Shown here in pieces: positions 22,452 through 33,716 of a stretch of 64,000 bases of DNA. The notes below the pieces were generated by a model. It saw nothing but the letters and a program-made list of their open reading frames with translations, did not search any database and was not told where the DNA came from. The first letter of the stretch is position 1, and each line of letters opens with the position of its first letter. The position numbers and the translations under genes were made by a program. The DNA comes from Siphonodentalium dalli (lineage: Eukaryota; Mollusca; Scaphopoda; Gadilida; Siphonodentaliidae), in the NCBI GenBank assembly GCA_032622095.1, contig CP136066.1, forward strand, positions 155,519,152 through 155,583,151, in the 5' to 3' direction.

Positions 22452-23645
22452 GAGCATCCAGTCGTCGCTGCGACGTCGCCACAACGTCTTTTCATCGTCG
22501 GAACGACGTCGCCACGTATGATCGACGTTATTTTGGCCGTACTTTTAACGTCGCTCCGACGTCGCACTTAGACGGTCGAATTGACGTCGTCTCAACGTCT
22601 GTTAATAGACGTTCCGTGGACGTTTATTCGACTTAAATTTTGGGACATAATGCGACGTTATATAACGTCCATTCGTCGTCGTATTTAACGTCTTTTAGAC
22701 GTGGCATGGGGTCGTTTATCCGACCATATAAATATATCAGTTACAGTGTCTGGTTAGATCAATAGCGATTAATTAGATTCAAACAAAGTTAGAAGTGCCT
22801 TTGCTTGCCCGGGATTTATTATAACTTGGACATTTTATTTGTAACTTGGACAATGCTTGAATTTGTACTTTCAGGTGGAAATCAGTTTGGGGTTTACGAT
22901 GATACCCGGGGAGATTTGAAAGGGCTCTGAGGCCTCTCATACAACCCACTTCTTCGTGCGGTAGCATGCACCCCACACACAGCAGGAAAACACCTACTGT
23001 GTATGTGCAGATAGAAATCAACTCACAAACCCACAAACCTTGCATAAGGTTTGTGTGTCATGCACCCCGTATACACAGCAGGAATACACCTGCTGTGTAT
23101 GGGCCGATAGAAATAAACTCACAAACCTTGCATGTAAGCTCTTCAGTGGCATTATAACATAACTAAAGTGGGTTGTATGAGAGGCCTCAGAGCCCTTTCA
23201 AATCTCCCCGGGTATCATCTTAAACCCCAAACCGATCTCCATTTCCACCTGGTACTACTCTGAAAGTACAAATGCAAGCATTGTCCAAGTTACATATAAA
23301 ATGTCCAAGTTATATATCCCGGGCAAGCAAAGGCACTTCTAACTTTGTTTGAAACTAATTCATCGCTATTGGTCTAACCAGACACTGTAACTGATATATT
23401 TATATGGTAGGATAAACGACCCCACGCCACGTCTAAAAGACGTTAAAAACGACGACGAATGGACGTCATATAACGTCGCATTATACCCCAAAATTTAAGT
23501 CGAATAAACGTCCACGGAACGTCTATTAACAGACGTTGAGACGACGTCAATTCGACCGTATAAGTGCGACGTCGGAGCGACGTTAAAAGTACGGCCAAAA
23601 TAACGTCGATCATACGTGGCGACGTCGCAGCGACGACTGGATGCT
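22452..23645. mobile_element. 1.2-kb fold-back element with ~0.5-kb ACGTC-rich arms
   Basis: The left arm (22452-22952) starts AGCATCCAGTCGTCGCTGCG and the right arm (23166-23645) ends CGCAGCGACGACTGGATGCT, exact complements. The arms stay collinear through CCCGGGCAAGCAAAGGCACT and AGAGGCCTCAGAGCCC. The outer ~250 bp of each arm is packed with ACGTC/GACGT at roughly 10-25 bp steps. The 210-bp loop holds a direct duplication (CATGCACCCC...CTCACAAACC at about 22966 and 23060). No transposase is encoded. This fits a fold-back or Foldback/MITE-like DNA transposon, superfamily unknown. Confidence 0.85.
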
Positions 23646-24390
23646 GACTGGGGACTGTCTGATTAATCTTTATGAAGGTGATGTTCAATGGCAGAGTGTT
23701 AAATGTTTGTATTGCTTGTTTGTTTTATTTGTTAAATCATTCCTTATTTGCATGTTACACAGTGATGTTTTATTCGATAACATTTCATTATTTATTCCTA
23801 TGTGATCAAAATAGTTGGAAACTAAAAATTGTAATCAGATGCATGGCGGGGGTCAGGAAAAAATGTCCGGACACTAGGCGCAAAAATAAAATGTACCCAC
23901 CACCCCCTAATTTAAATTTTGTTTCAGATTCTGGAATAGGGACCTCCAAGCTGCTTCAAATGACTGTTTTACAAGACTGTACAGTTTCAAAACATTTATC
24001 CAACTAGAATGCACTCACTGGAGCTGCCTATACTTGCGCCCATCACACATTTGGCATGTTGTGTGGTGTCTTGCCAACAACAGTTTGAACCACGGGTGCT
24101 GGCCCCTCGTTTGAGAGATCGATAACAAAACTCTAGATATCAATTCTCTGTTCATCCATCGCTGAAATAGTTGTGTGTACGGACATAATATCCCTGTTAT
24201 GATGATATGGACCCCAGTTGGCTGCATATTAGGAACGATAACTCTATCCGATCCAATTACAGGTGAGACATATTGGTAGTGTTTTTTACCTGTTAACCAA
24301 CTATCAGATTTAGGCCACTCCGATGCATGGTGTATTATCTACATGTATATTACGTGAGGACCTTGATGGGGATAGCTTCAGTCTTGAATG
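23646..24390. other. No gene recognised
   Basis: The longest frame here (23672-24007, plus) has no recognisable domain and overlaps the end of the fold-back, so I do not call it. Confidence 0.4.
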
Positions 24391-24655
24391 TTAAAGTGAC
24401 ACACTGCGCTCGCTGAACGAAGTCTCTCCATGTGAACGATGTATTATCTACACGTATATCACGTGATGACCTCGATGAACGATGGGCAGCTTCCGCCCTG
24501 AATATTAAAGGGACAAAATGCACTCAGTATTTGAATAGTAAAGGGACAATACGCTCTCACGGGGGATGATTGTTAAAGTGACACAAGGCACTCACTATGG
24601 ATGAATGTTAAAGTGACACTAGGCACTCACTGTGGGATAATGTTAAAGTGACATT
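24391..24655 (+). repeat. Degenerate tandem repeat of GTTAAAGTGACAC units
   Basis: Units containing TTAAAGTGACAC followed by GCACTCACT and ATGGATGAATG recur at about 24391, 24505, 24572, 24610 and 24642 with variable spacing. Some units read TTAAAGGGACAA. It runs straight into the 9-bp minisatellite region. Confidence 0.6.
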
Positions 24656-24720
24656 CGCATTGAAAACTTCAAAAACTTCAAACGCGTTGACGTGCGCGTT
24701 ACTAGGACTGACCCGCAATA

Positions 24721-24869
24721 TTTTTGAAGTTTTTGAAATTTTTGAAATTATTGAAATTTTTGAATTTTTTGAATTTTTTGAAATTTTTGAAGTTTTTGAA
24801 ATTTTTGAACTTTTTGAACTTTTTGAACTTTTTGAACTTTTTGAACTTTTTGAACTTTTTGAAATTTTT
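24721..24869 (+). repeat. 9-bp minisatellite TTTTTGAAN
   Basis: About 16 units of TTTTTGAAG/A/C run without interruption. A short piece in opposite orientation (AAAACTTCAAAAACTTCAAA at 24663-24682) lies 38 bp upstream, so the two could pair. The period is a multiple of three, which creates a frame reading FEIFELFEL. This is a by-product of the repeat. Confidence 0.9.
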
Positions 24870-25625
24870 CAATATTGTTCATTTATGAACGATTTATTAC
24901 CAAAATAAAACCAGATAACAATGCAAATTAAATATATATATGTGGATTTAAATTACAATCGATGCAACCATTTCATAATATGATCGCACGTGACACGTAG
25001 TGGAGCAACCACACAAATACATCAAACTATCACAACAATTTCCATCTATATACGTAGTTTCCAACTGTTGCTGTGTCAGTCATGGGATTTCAAAATTTGA
25101 ATACTTTCACCCAGCCACCACGTATCTCGTTAAAACAACTCATACACATCCATGCCAAACTAAAGCTAGCAACTTCCCACGTTTATATATGACAAATATA
25201 AATGTTTACATGGGCGCTATATCCCAAAATATCACTGGGGAAATCTTTCGCGCGAACAGATTCATGCGCTAGCTAGCTATAGCTCTTGTCAATAGAAAAC
25301 ATCTCTCGTTTGAATCTAGTCTGAATTGTTCTAGAAAATGGTCTTTAGAGAAGTCTCTTAATTACATTTAAGTATATCGTGGAAGGCAGCTGAATTAGCT
25401 CATTGCATGGTCAAAAATTCAAACTGATAGTCAAAATGACATTTGAAAACATGATGAAGAATATAATCTTATATGCACTCACTAGTTTTAAAAGAAGAAC
25501 AAACAAAAAAGGAACAATGAAAACCAAACAAACAAACAACACGTTTGTAGGGAGGGATCCCATATTTATTGTGTGCATATTGTATATAAAATGGCCTTTG
25601 GCTATTTTGTATATATAATTGCGTT
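24870..25625. other. No gene recognised
   Basis: I saw no supported gene or repeat. Short frames at 25000-25272 and 25403-25618 have no motifs. Confidence 0.4.
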
Positions 25626-26645
25626 TAGTCTAGTGATGTGAAATCGGTGTTTCCGGTAAAGACCAAATGTGTCTCGATTCTGGCCCACAAAACCAACTGA
25701 CGTAAATGACGTCATGGACCATGTCATGACGTCTTCGCTGGTTTTAGGTCAGCTAACCAACGAAAATGGTCAAAATGAAACATAATTCATAAGCCTACAT
25801 AACATAGGAATTGTTCAGAAAAACTGAAGTTGCTAAATTCATAACCATCCCACTTGGTCCACTTCCGATTCCGTGATTTCACAATTTGATATTATTGTTC
25901 CCACAAGGCTTGGCAAAAGCGGAGCGGAAGTCACGTGATTTTTAACCCATTTTTCTTGTCCGGATTTTCACCGCGTCGAAATTCTGTTTCATGGTATTGT
26001 AAAAATTAATGACGTCATTCACGCCTAAACATGAAAAGCAACAACGCGTTGTGGTTGCTATTAGCGCATGTGCAGTCTTTACATTTTGTACTTCCGGTAT
26101 GACGTAACATATTCCCGGAAGGACAGACAACAGACAAAGATCCGGACCGAAAACATTACTTGCGTCCAGCATGGACTGGCGCAAGTAATAGCAACCACAA
26201 CGCGCCGCAGGCGCGTTGTTGCTTTTCAAGTTTAGACGTGAATGACGTCATTAATTTTTACAATACCATGAAACAGAATTTCGACGCGATGAAAAACGGC
26301 GCACAAAAATGAGTTAAAAATCACGTGACTTCCGCCCCGCTTTCGCATAGCATCATGGGAACAATAATATCCCAAAAAGAAATGGTGAAAACACAGAATC
26401 GGAAGTGGACCAACGGGATGGTTATGAAATTAACAACTTTAGTTTTTCTGAACAATTCCTATGTGATTTTGGCCTATAGATTAGTTTCATTTTGACCAAT
26501 TTCGTTGGTTAGCTGAACGAAAACCAGCGAAGACGTCATGACATGGTCCATGACGTCATTTGCGTCATTTGGTGTTGTGGGCTAGAATCCGGACAAATTT
26601 GGTCTCCGCAGGAAACACTGATTTCACATCACTATACTAGACTAG
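25626..26645. mobile_element. 1.0-kb fold-back element with four TGACGTCA sites
   Basis: The left end TAGTCTAGTGATGTGAAATC is answered by GATTTCACATCACTATACTA at the right. The arms (about 25626-26060 and 26185-26645) are collinear inverted copies with about 85-90% visible match, including AAGTCACGTGATTTTTAACC / TTAAAAATCACGTGACTT and ACAACGCG / CGCGTTGT at the inner edges. Perfect TGACGTCA octamers lie at 25707-25714, 26010-26017, 26243-26250 and 26551-26558, two per arm. The loop of about 120 bp is unrelated. There is no coding capacity for a transposase. Confidence 0.85.
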
Positions 26646-27190
26646 GTTGCATTTATAACCGTTTTCGCAAAAGATATATGCGAAAATAACATAACGCAAA
26701 CGTGCCTGCTTCAGAATCAAATTACCACAGTTAAATAGCCAAGGGTGTGCCCCTTCCAACAATGTATAGCACGACATCGTGCGTTGCCCCGATGTTTAGA
26801 TATGGCGTTTTGTAATAACGATCCCGCCTTAGCTGCGTGTAATTTTCCTCCAGACAAATTGATTAGCGAAAATCCCCCCTAATAGGCGGACAACAGATTC
26901 AATAAATTCCCGTCTCGGAAAGAATTGGCCGCACAGACATTTCAGGCATATCAATTCGTTCGAGATTAATGATTGAACCAATCTACCCTAACAAGGGGGA
27001 AGATTTCACGGTTTTATGTGGCGCGAATAGTATTGGCTGGCTGCCAGGTATTCAAACTCAAGATCGGAACGCAGCTTTTTTATTTGAAATCATTTGTGAG
27101 CAGTGGTGGCGGCGAGGAATTCAAATTCTATGTCCATCATAACATGGGTCGCCTTGGTTAGAGAAGTTGAAATTAAACCTCAACCAAATT
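26646..27190. other. No gene recognised
   Basis: Nothing I can support. The short frame at 26973-27161 has no recognisable motif. Confidence 0.4.
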
Positions 27191-27199
27191 TGTTGTCAA

Positions 27200-28020
27200 G
27201 TTGATGTGGGGGGGGGCTTATATGACCTTGACCTTGACCCTAAAACGACCTTGACCTCTGTTGAAAGACATCTCACTTAAAGGGCCATTTTGCTAGATAT
27301 GTGTTGCGATGTACGCGCTTATGTCAATATTCAGAGGCCTCTTACAGCTATCCTTGATAAATATACCGGTATCGAGGCTCCTACATACTTGAGTCTGTAT
27401 CTGAGGAACAGAAACATGGGAGTACGATATCAATTTGAACTTGACCTCCATAGAGAATCTATTATATATTTGAGGAAAGTTTGTGGTCTGTGTGTGTGGG
27501 GGTGTGTGTGTGTGTTTCCGTGATGGAATCGGAAACGGCTATCCGATTTTGACGAAACTTGGTACGGGTATGTAGTTTGACCCGAGGAGTAACATGGACA
27601 TATCCGTTTGCCCGTGCGGCGTGACCTTGACCTTAAAATAACCTTGAACTCAATGTCTCCGCTGAGCCGATTTCCACCAAATTTGGTATGTTGGGGTAGT
27701 TTCAGGCGCTGAGCAATTTCGTCACACCCGGATGCCCGTGCGGCGTGACATTGACCTTTTAAATGACACTGAACCTGTATATCGGTATCCGCTGGGCCAA
27801 TTTCCACCATTTGTTGGGGTGTTGGTGTAGATGGGGATGCCAACAAATTTCGTCCCACCGAGATGCCCGTCAGACGGGTACCCAGCTAACCTAATATATA
27901 GTTTGGGACTTTAGTCTGTTAGCTATGGCCGGGAAAACTTCCGGACGGGTTTCGATGAAACTTGATACCTAAGCGTACGTTTGTCCGGGAAGTGTTTTGG
28001 ACGGGTCAAATTGTGACGCT
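27200..28020 (+). repeat. Degenerate tandem repeats with GACCTTGACC, plus one 130-bp-family unit
   Basis: From about 27220 the text cycles through GACCTTGACCTTAAAA, CCGATTTCCACCAAATTTGG and ATGCCCGTGCGGCGTGAC with ~125-bp spacing, and includes a (GT)n run near 27490. From about 27900 it changes to the TTAGCTATGGCCGGGAAAAC / TTTTGGACGGGTCAAATTGT unit shared with the arrays at 21.3 and 39.0 kb. Confidence 0.7.
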
Positions 28021-28079
28021 TGATCAATCGAAAGTAATTTTAATCTTGTAATCGATTACTTTGGCTTGTAAACGCAACA

Positions 28080-28530
28080 ACCGTGTTACATGTGGCGAAT
28101 GTTTTGCCATTTGAAAATAACCGGACTATGAACTGGACTGTGCCTTTAAACACCCACTTAACTTTCGAATCACCAGATCACATTATATGCAACATGTTCC
28201 ATAGTATATACCGTTTGAAAGAGGAAGCTCCAAAACATTGTATTATCAACTTATCCGGTCGAATAATCTGTGAACATGTTTTTGTTCAATGCAGTTGGAT
28301 GTACCGACGTGTGTTATGTGCTTAATTTCGATCTGGTCTGTACTTCCAATTTATTATTCTCAATGGAAGGGGAATAACTCTATCTCCAAGTTGTGAATTA
28401 CGATGCATTCTGGGGGAAATAACGAATGAAGTATTGGGTGAATCTGAGAATCTCTATCACTTGGTGGACACTACAAGGCCATGCATCTCTACCCTGACTA
28501 ACGCCTGTAGAGATCATATTCCACCAGTAC
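28080..28530 (+). pseudogene. Probable LINE C-terminal fragment
   Basis: Translation gives a broken frame with ICEHVFVQCSWMYRR, then after a stop LSPSCELRCILGE and YHLVDTTRPCISTLTNACRD. An H-x-x-x-x-C pair just before a YRR-like segment followed by 150 residues without domains resembles the tails of APE-type LINE proteins. The last part (CGTAGAGATCATATTCCACC) recurs near 45285. A stop at 28322 and the lack of any RT core make it a relic. The identity is tentative. Confidence 0.35.
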
Positions 28531-28534
28531 CAAA

Positions 28535-28915
28535 CCTAGAAACTTTTTGAAGTTTTGACAGGGAACATTATAAAGTCGAAACGAGAAGGCGGGGGAATAT
28601 ATTTCTTAGTTATGACCTGTTCGTTAATAATGTACTTCACTGTAGTTGAAGGTCCCAACTCGAAATTGCACGATTTTAGTGACTTTGTGAGCCATTTTGC
28701 TTTGTGTCACTTACAGTTATGGAAGTTCTCATGGGTAATTAATTCAGTGTTTATTGCAATTTCTGCTCACAACAGTCACAGAAAAGAATGCAATTTCTAG
28801 TTGGGACCTTTACCTACAGTGAAGTACATTATACGCGAACATATAATAACTAAGAAATATATTCCCCGAGTTATGCTTTCGACTTTATAAGGTTCCCTGT
28901 CAAAACTTCAAAAAC
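28535..28915. repeat. ~380-bp fold-back element
   Basis: The arms are inverted copies. The left side reads GAAGTTTTGACAGGGAACAT, AATATATTTCTTAGTTATGA and GTACTTCACTGTAG. The right side reads CTACAGTGAAGTAC, TAACTAAGAAATATATTCC and TTCCCTGTCAAAACTTC. The arms are about 130-150 bp. A segment resembling its left flank is found near 45280-45430. Confidence 0.8.
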
Positions 28916-29126
28916 CAGAGTAGAGATTCATGGCATGATCTAATATGCTGGTTGAATTTCTTAGTGATCGAGAACTAACATTTAATTATACATGTAGCGC
29001 TATATTACAGGAGTGGCAGGAAGATGGCCTGTATTGGCCATGCTACCCCTGCACATGTACATGTGTACACATATGTGACCCGCCATATCAAATCCAGTCG
29101 TAAGTCGGGATTTGTTTTTACCCTGT

Positions 29127-29450
29127 GCCAATGCATTCTCTTATATATGCGAGTCGACCATATGTCGCCTCGCATATATAAGAGAATGCATTGGCCTAAC
29201 AATTTTTTACAATTTTAATAATTTTTTCTTGTATTCTTTAACAATTTTATAATTTCACCCATACAGAGCCCCAGACAAACTTGAGCAGACGACACTCTTC
29301 TATATGCTTCTATATATGTGGGGGCTCCCTGCAGGGTAATGGATGTTTTATATTTATGTCCTAAAAATTGAAACAAACAATTATTTTAAAAAAATGATAA
29401 AAAATTGTTAGGCCAATGCATTCTCTTATATATGCGAGGCGACCTATGGC
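29127..29450. repeat. Palindrome family P, copies b and c with AT-rich spacer
   Basis: Copy b (29127-29195) is a full 69-bp palindrome preceded by CCCTGT. Copy c (29413-29450) is a half palindrome cut after CGACCTATGGC. Between them lies AT-rich sequence whose edges, CTAACAATTTTTT on the left and AAAAATTGTTAG on the right, are themselves inverted. This matches the two-palindrome arrangement at 36497-36727, so the whole 29127-29450 unit is one damaged composite element. Confidence 0.75.
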
Positions 29451-30345
29451 GGTGGGTATGCTGTTAAAATATTCACCTCCGTCAAAAACCGCCATAAAAA
29501 GAAATACTAGTAAAATATAGACAGACCTTGTTCTTATAACCATCAGAAATATGGCATAAACAGTATGTTGTTGTCAATTGTTTTTCCTTTGTTGTGTAAA
29601 CAAAAGCAAAAAACGTTACGTTACCTGGCTTTTGTTTAGATCCGGATATGGTAAACATAAAGAGCGTTATTTGTTACTGTGTTCCTGATATGGAAATACT
29701 AAAGAACGTCTGTATCATTGTTGTGTGATTAACCAATAGAATTGCGCTGTGTTATGTAAACAGAAGCACAACTTCTGTAACACGAGCAGGCTCTTGTTTT
29801 CGTACACCATCGTACGCCTTGACGACAATATACTATTTACGCGCTGATTTTGTTTGGCATATAAACAAAACTATATATATTTTAATATTCCTTCTGTTGA
29901 TGGCGATTTGAACATTCTGCAACGAACGCCGCCCGTGCCTTCAATGTGAGCAGGAGTGTTGATAACAGTTGATGTTTTTCTCGATAGACTGACAAGCTAT
30001 AAAATAGTTGTCGCTCATAATTCCAACTCAACTCTGCCCTTATATATGTACATGTTTGACCACATGACACTTATTGGTGCTTGCATAAGCTATGAAGGTT
30101 TCCCGGTCAATGGTTTCCAATAAATGCACCATGGATACAGTTTTCTCATTTGTATAATTTCACAAAAGAACAATAAAAATAAACGAATATAGACAAAGAT
30201 AAACAAAGAAAATGTATGCAGATACAAATACAATTTCACCGGGTTCACAAAGTTCTACACTCTTAGAACAAATGTGTATATTTACATACACCTAATATCT
30301 CCTCCGATTTCCCCATAGCGTTACGGTAGACCAGCCCCCGTATTC
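29451..30345. other. No gene recognised
   Basis: No supported feature. Frames here are short and motif-free. Confidence 0.4.
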
Positions 30346-30348
30346 AAT

Positions 30349-30412
30349 GCGTTCATAAACCTATGAACGCAACGTGACGTCACTTCCAATGTCGTTCATA
30401 GGTTTATGAACA
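30349..30412. repeat. Small inverted repeat
   Basis: GTTCATAAACCTATGAACG near 30351 is matched by CGTTCATAGGTTTATGAAC near 30392. Each arm is itself partly palindromic (GTTCATAGG...CCTATGAAC). The spacer holds GTGACGTCAC. Confidence 0.7.
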
Positions 30413-30924
30413 CATTGGTCCCGGAAATGACCGGAGATTGTCGGACATTGCCGACTGCTTGAGTATCTATATAGTACGTCCGGATTTGGCAAGAAATTTA
30501 TTTTGGTCTATAATCAGTGTTGTTGCCCGGTGTTACCGAACGTTGATGTTCAAAAATCCCGCTACTCAATAGCGTTTTATCATTTTCCATGCTGCTACAA
30601 ATATTCCCCCGAACCTCACAAATATATCGTTATGGTAGAAAGGCGTGTTGTCGATTTCTTATCCATAGCCGAAACTTAATTGTTAGTTTCAGTTATCATT
30701 CTTGAAATCAACACGTCTACATTAGTTACTAGCTAAACAAGACAGTTTGTCATATGTGTATACTAAACTGTGAAATTGCGTTTTTTTCCGTTCTTCAAGA
30801 ACGGATTCTCAAAATATTTGGTTTTCCAAAAAACGAGGATTCGCACTTTCTGAACTGAACTCCATGCGTTCATTTAAATAGATGAATAAATAGTGGGAAA
30901 GACAGACAATCCTAGTTCATAATG

Positions 30925-31113
30925 AATTTAAGTATATAAATATAAATAATAAACGGCAGATTCAACGTGGTCATGGGTTTTGACCGCGATAAAAAATCAG
31001 CAAACTCCGCATGAACCCCTTCGGGGTTCATGCAGTTTGCTGATTTTTTCTTGCGGTCAAAATCCCATGACCACATTGAAACCGCCGTTTATTTCTTATA
31101 TAAATTCTACACA
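30925..31113. repeat. ~190-bp near-perfect hairpin
   Basis: The arms pair from AATTTAAGTATATAAATA on the left to TATATAAATTCTACAC on the right. They pass through AAACGGC...CAACGTGGTCATGGG / CCCATGACCACATTG and CAGCAAACT / AGTTTGCTG to a tight centre GAACCCCTTCGGGGTTC. This is one of the best-paired structures in the window. There is no open frame. It could be a MITE or a hairpin RNA source. Confidence 0.85.
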
Positions 31114-31377
31114 ATATATTATTCATTTTATCTTAAACAAAATTGTGTAGAAATTAAATTTCTTCAACGTTGACAATGAGTGAATATGACAAAGTAATCA
31201 GATGAGATGTGTTCTATTGGATACACTAAAGGCTACCACAGAAGGAAAAAAATGGCAGCAGCTTTAAAATTTGTTATACACTGTTTCTGTAAAATTTGAA
31301 CAATTGTGTAGCACAAGATTTAAAGATGGATTATCTCTTTAAATAACAAATTTGAAATAGTTGCGTGGGTATAAAAT
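31114..31377. other. Nothing recognised
   Basis: Short AT-rich spacer between two fold-backs with no feature I can support. Confidence 0.4.
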
Positions 31378-31800
31378 AATAAATATGAACTGAAGACCCC
31401 TGTCCGGAAAGGCATATATCATTTAATATTCATTTTATTTCGAATATTTTATTGGGCCCGTTTATTTGTCTATTTTTAGAACAGACCATTCGGGTGATAC
31501 CATATAACGATATAGAGCATTAGGCTTTTCCTATGGCTACGCACCAAATGTAAAATGTCCCAGATTGATCGGTTGTATTGTTTTATTCCATAGTTATAAT
31601 CGATAATGAGTATAATGAACGTTTATTTGTGAAAAAATTGCTCAATAAAATTTCTGGTCTCTGTTAACAGTAACCACTATTCTTCGTTAGCTAAACAACC
31701 ACATCTTTTTAGACCAGAAAATATTCGAAATAAAATTTATATTAATCGATAGAAGCATTTCCGGACAGGAGTCTTCGACTCAGATCTAATATTTTATACC
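31378..31800. repeat. ~420-bp fold-back element
   Basis: GGTATAAAATAATAAATATG and AGACCCCTGTCCGGAAA on the left are answered by TTTCCGGACAGGAGTCT and AATATTTTATACCCC on the right. ATTTTATTTCGAATATTTTAT pairs with AAAATATTCGAAATAAAAT further in. The arms are about 100 bp. It ends at a poly-G run (about 31803-31817). Confidence 0.75.
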
Positions 31801-32480
31801 CCGGGGGGGGGGGGGGGTCGGAAAAAAAATTCAGGCACGTATGGCATTTTTTCCCTTTCGATCATTTTTTGTAACCACCCACCCCCACCGCCAAATTTTT
31901 TTCCGTTTTCGGCAGTTTTTTCCAACCATTTTTTGACACCCACCCCCTTTTAACACTAAAAACAGAGATTTGCGGTGGGAATTCACTGTAAACAGCTGTA
32001 TATGAATTTATGTGCATACTATTTATCATGGATGTTAACATGGACATGTAAATAGGAATGAGTCATTTTGAGGTCATTCGGCCAAAAAAACATGGCTGCC
32101 AGCGGCCATCTTGGATTTCAAAATTTGCAACAGAATACAACACGATAACTGCCTGCAGTCAGTTTACCAGTTAGAATTACATTATTTCTCTCATTCAAAG
32201 TGGTTTTGAAGCCCAACTCATTGCCAAAACACTAAAAAAACAAGCAGTATTTTTTTTTTAGTTGCGGAAAAAATTGCTTGTTGGTGGCTTTTTTTCTCAC
32301 CCCCCCTGTATACCCCGGTAATTATATAAAACATGTTTACGAAGAGATCATCTACCTTTAAAGCTGCTGCAGCTTTTTAATATGGTAACTTTTACGAGAT
32401 TTGCGTCTCAAATAGAACGTACCTCATCTACTAAGTATAATATACTCACATATTCACTCATATTTAATGTTGAAAAAATA
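31801..32480. other. Low-complexity C/T-rich stretch, no gene
   Basis: There is a G run followed by several CACCCACCCCC-type and TTTTTT blocks, then CACCCCCCCTGTATACCCCGG near 32299. No coding feature is supported. Confidence 0.45.
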
Positions 32481-33101
32481 CACCTGATACAGACCAATGT
32501 TACTCTGTAGTAATACAAAACTATTAGTTAAAATTCCTCAGTGATATAGGGTATGTAGCATGCCACGCCAGCCGTTGAGGCATGCCACATGTTCTTTGAC
32601 AAGCTAAAATCGTAACATTGCCACAGGGTAATAACTCTATAAAGAATGTATATTTACGAAATAACGCCGATTTGTATTAGAAATAACAACACCACAATAG
32701 ATCAACTGTGGTGAAATATAAGTAAAATTATTCTCTTGGGTGGGTGGGCTTGGGGGAGGTTTGGGGTACGCTCTTTAAAAAACTTCTCCAAATATGCCCG
32801 TTATTTCGTCAAAAACACTTCTTCAAATATCTCCGTTATTTAGTTAATAAAAATAATTTCTTATTTCATAATTCGCGCTATTTCGTCATTTCGAGGCATT
32901 TTTTATTCCGCAATTTCGCTGTATTTTCCTATTTCGCTTTTTCGTGGTATTTCATATTTCGATAATTCGCTATATTTGACATATTATGGGATATTGGCAT
33001 GCCTCAACGGCTGGCGTGGCATGCCACATACCCTTTATCACTGAGGAATTTTAACTAATAGTTTTGTATTACTACAGAGTAACATTGGTCTGTATCAGGT
33101 G
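32481..33101. repeat. ~620-bp fold-back element with GCATGCC arms
   Basis: CACCTGATACAGACCAATGT at 32481 is exactly complemented by ACATTGGTCTGTATCAGGTG ending at 33101. The arms continue through TTAAAATTCCTCAGTGATA and GCATGCCACGCCAGCCGTTG. The arms are about 110-115 bp and almost identical. The loop (about 32595-32995) is rich in ATTTCGC/ATTTCGT pieces. Confidence 0.85.
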
Positions 33102-33344
33102 AAAAAATACCACCGACACATAATTATGTCATGTGTCATTTCTACACAATTTTGTCTGGGTCGTCTGGCCAGGGTCCAATGACATTTCACGGCATTGGCG
33201 CGTTATAGCTGGTCAGAACAGGTCAGAACACTATAATTTTACATATGGCTTGTATTCAAGGTTATCACGATAACATCCTTGATTTATGTTTGATGCTTGT
33301 GGAAATTGTCCGAACGACATTCCTTTCATGCCATTGCTTAGCCC

Positions 33345-33582
33345 TTTCTAAACTAACTACTCATCGATGAGTAGTTATCCCATAGGAAATGTTCAGATAA
33401 TAAATTCAACAAAAAACTATTGAACTTATTATCTGCTCATTTCCCTCAATAAATAGGACTCCTGTACTTTTATTTATCTGTCGTCTGCTTATATCACCTG
33501 TACACCCCTCTAGATCAATAACAGACCATTAGGATGTACACCTTTTAACTGAGTGGGAGACTGCATTTAGTATAGAAACGGT
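33345..33582. mobile_element. Degraded copy of MITE family R2
   Basis: CCCTTTCTAAACTAACTACT at the left and TTTAGTATAGAAACGG at the right are decayed ends of the 1877-2114 family. The internal GATAATAAATTCAAC / GTT...ACTTATTATC palindrome is present. The flanking TTAA has mutated (TTAG at the left). Confidence 0.55.
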
Positions 33583-33716
33583 GATAGAAACGTGCAGTTA
33601 CAGTATCTCTCAATTTAGACCTTCACCACTCGGCAAACCAATTTCTATGAGTGCAGCATAGCATAACTTGATTAATATTTAGCAGATCAGAGTACCGCGA
33701 ACGTATACTGTGTCAT

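Noticed and set aside
24648-24908. Frame encoding FEIFELFELF repeats
   Set aside because: Produced by the 9-bp minisatellite; no start context or conserved domain.
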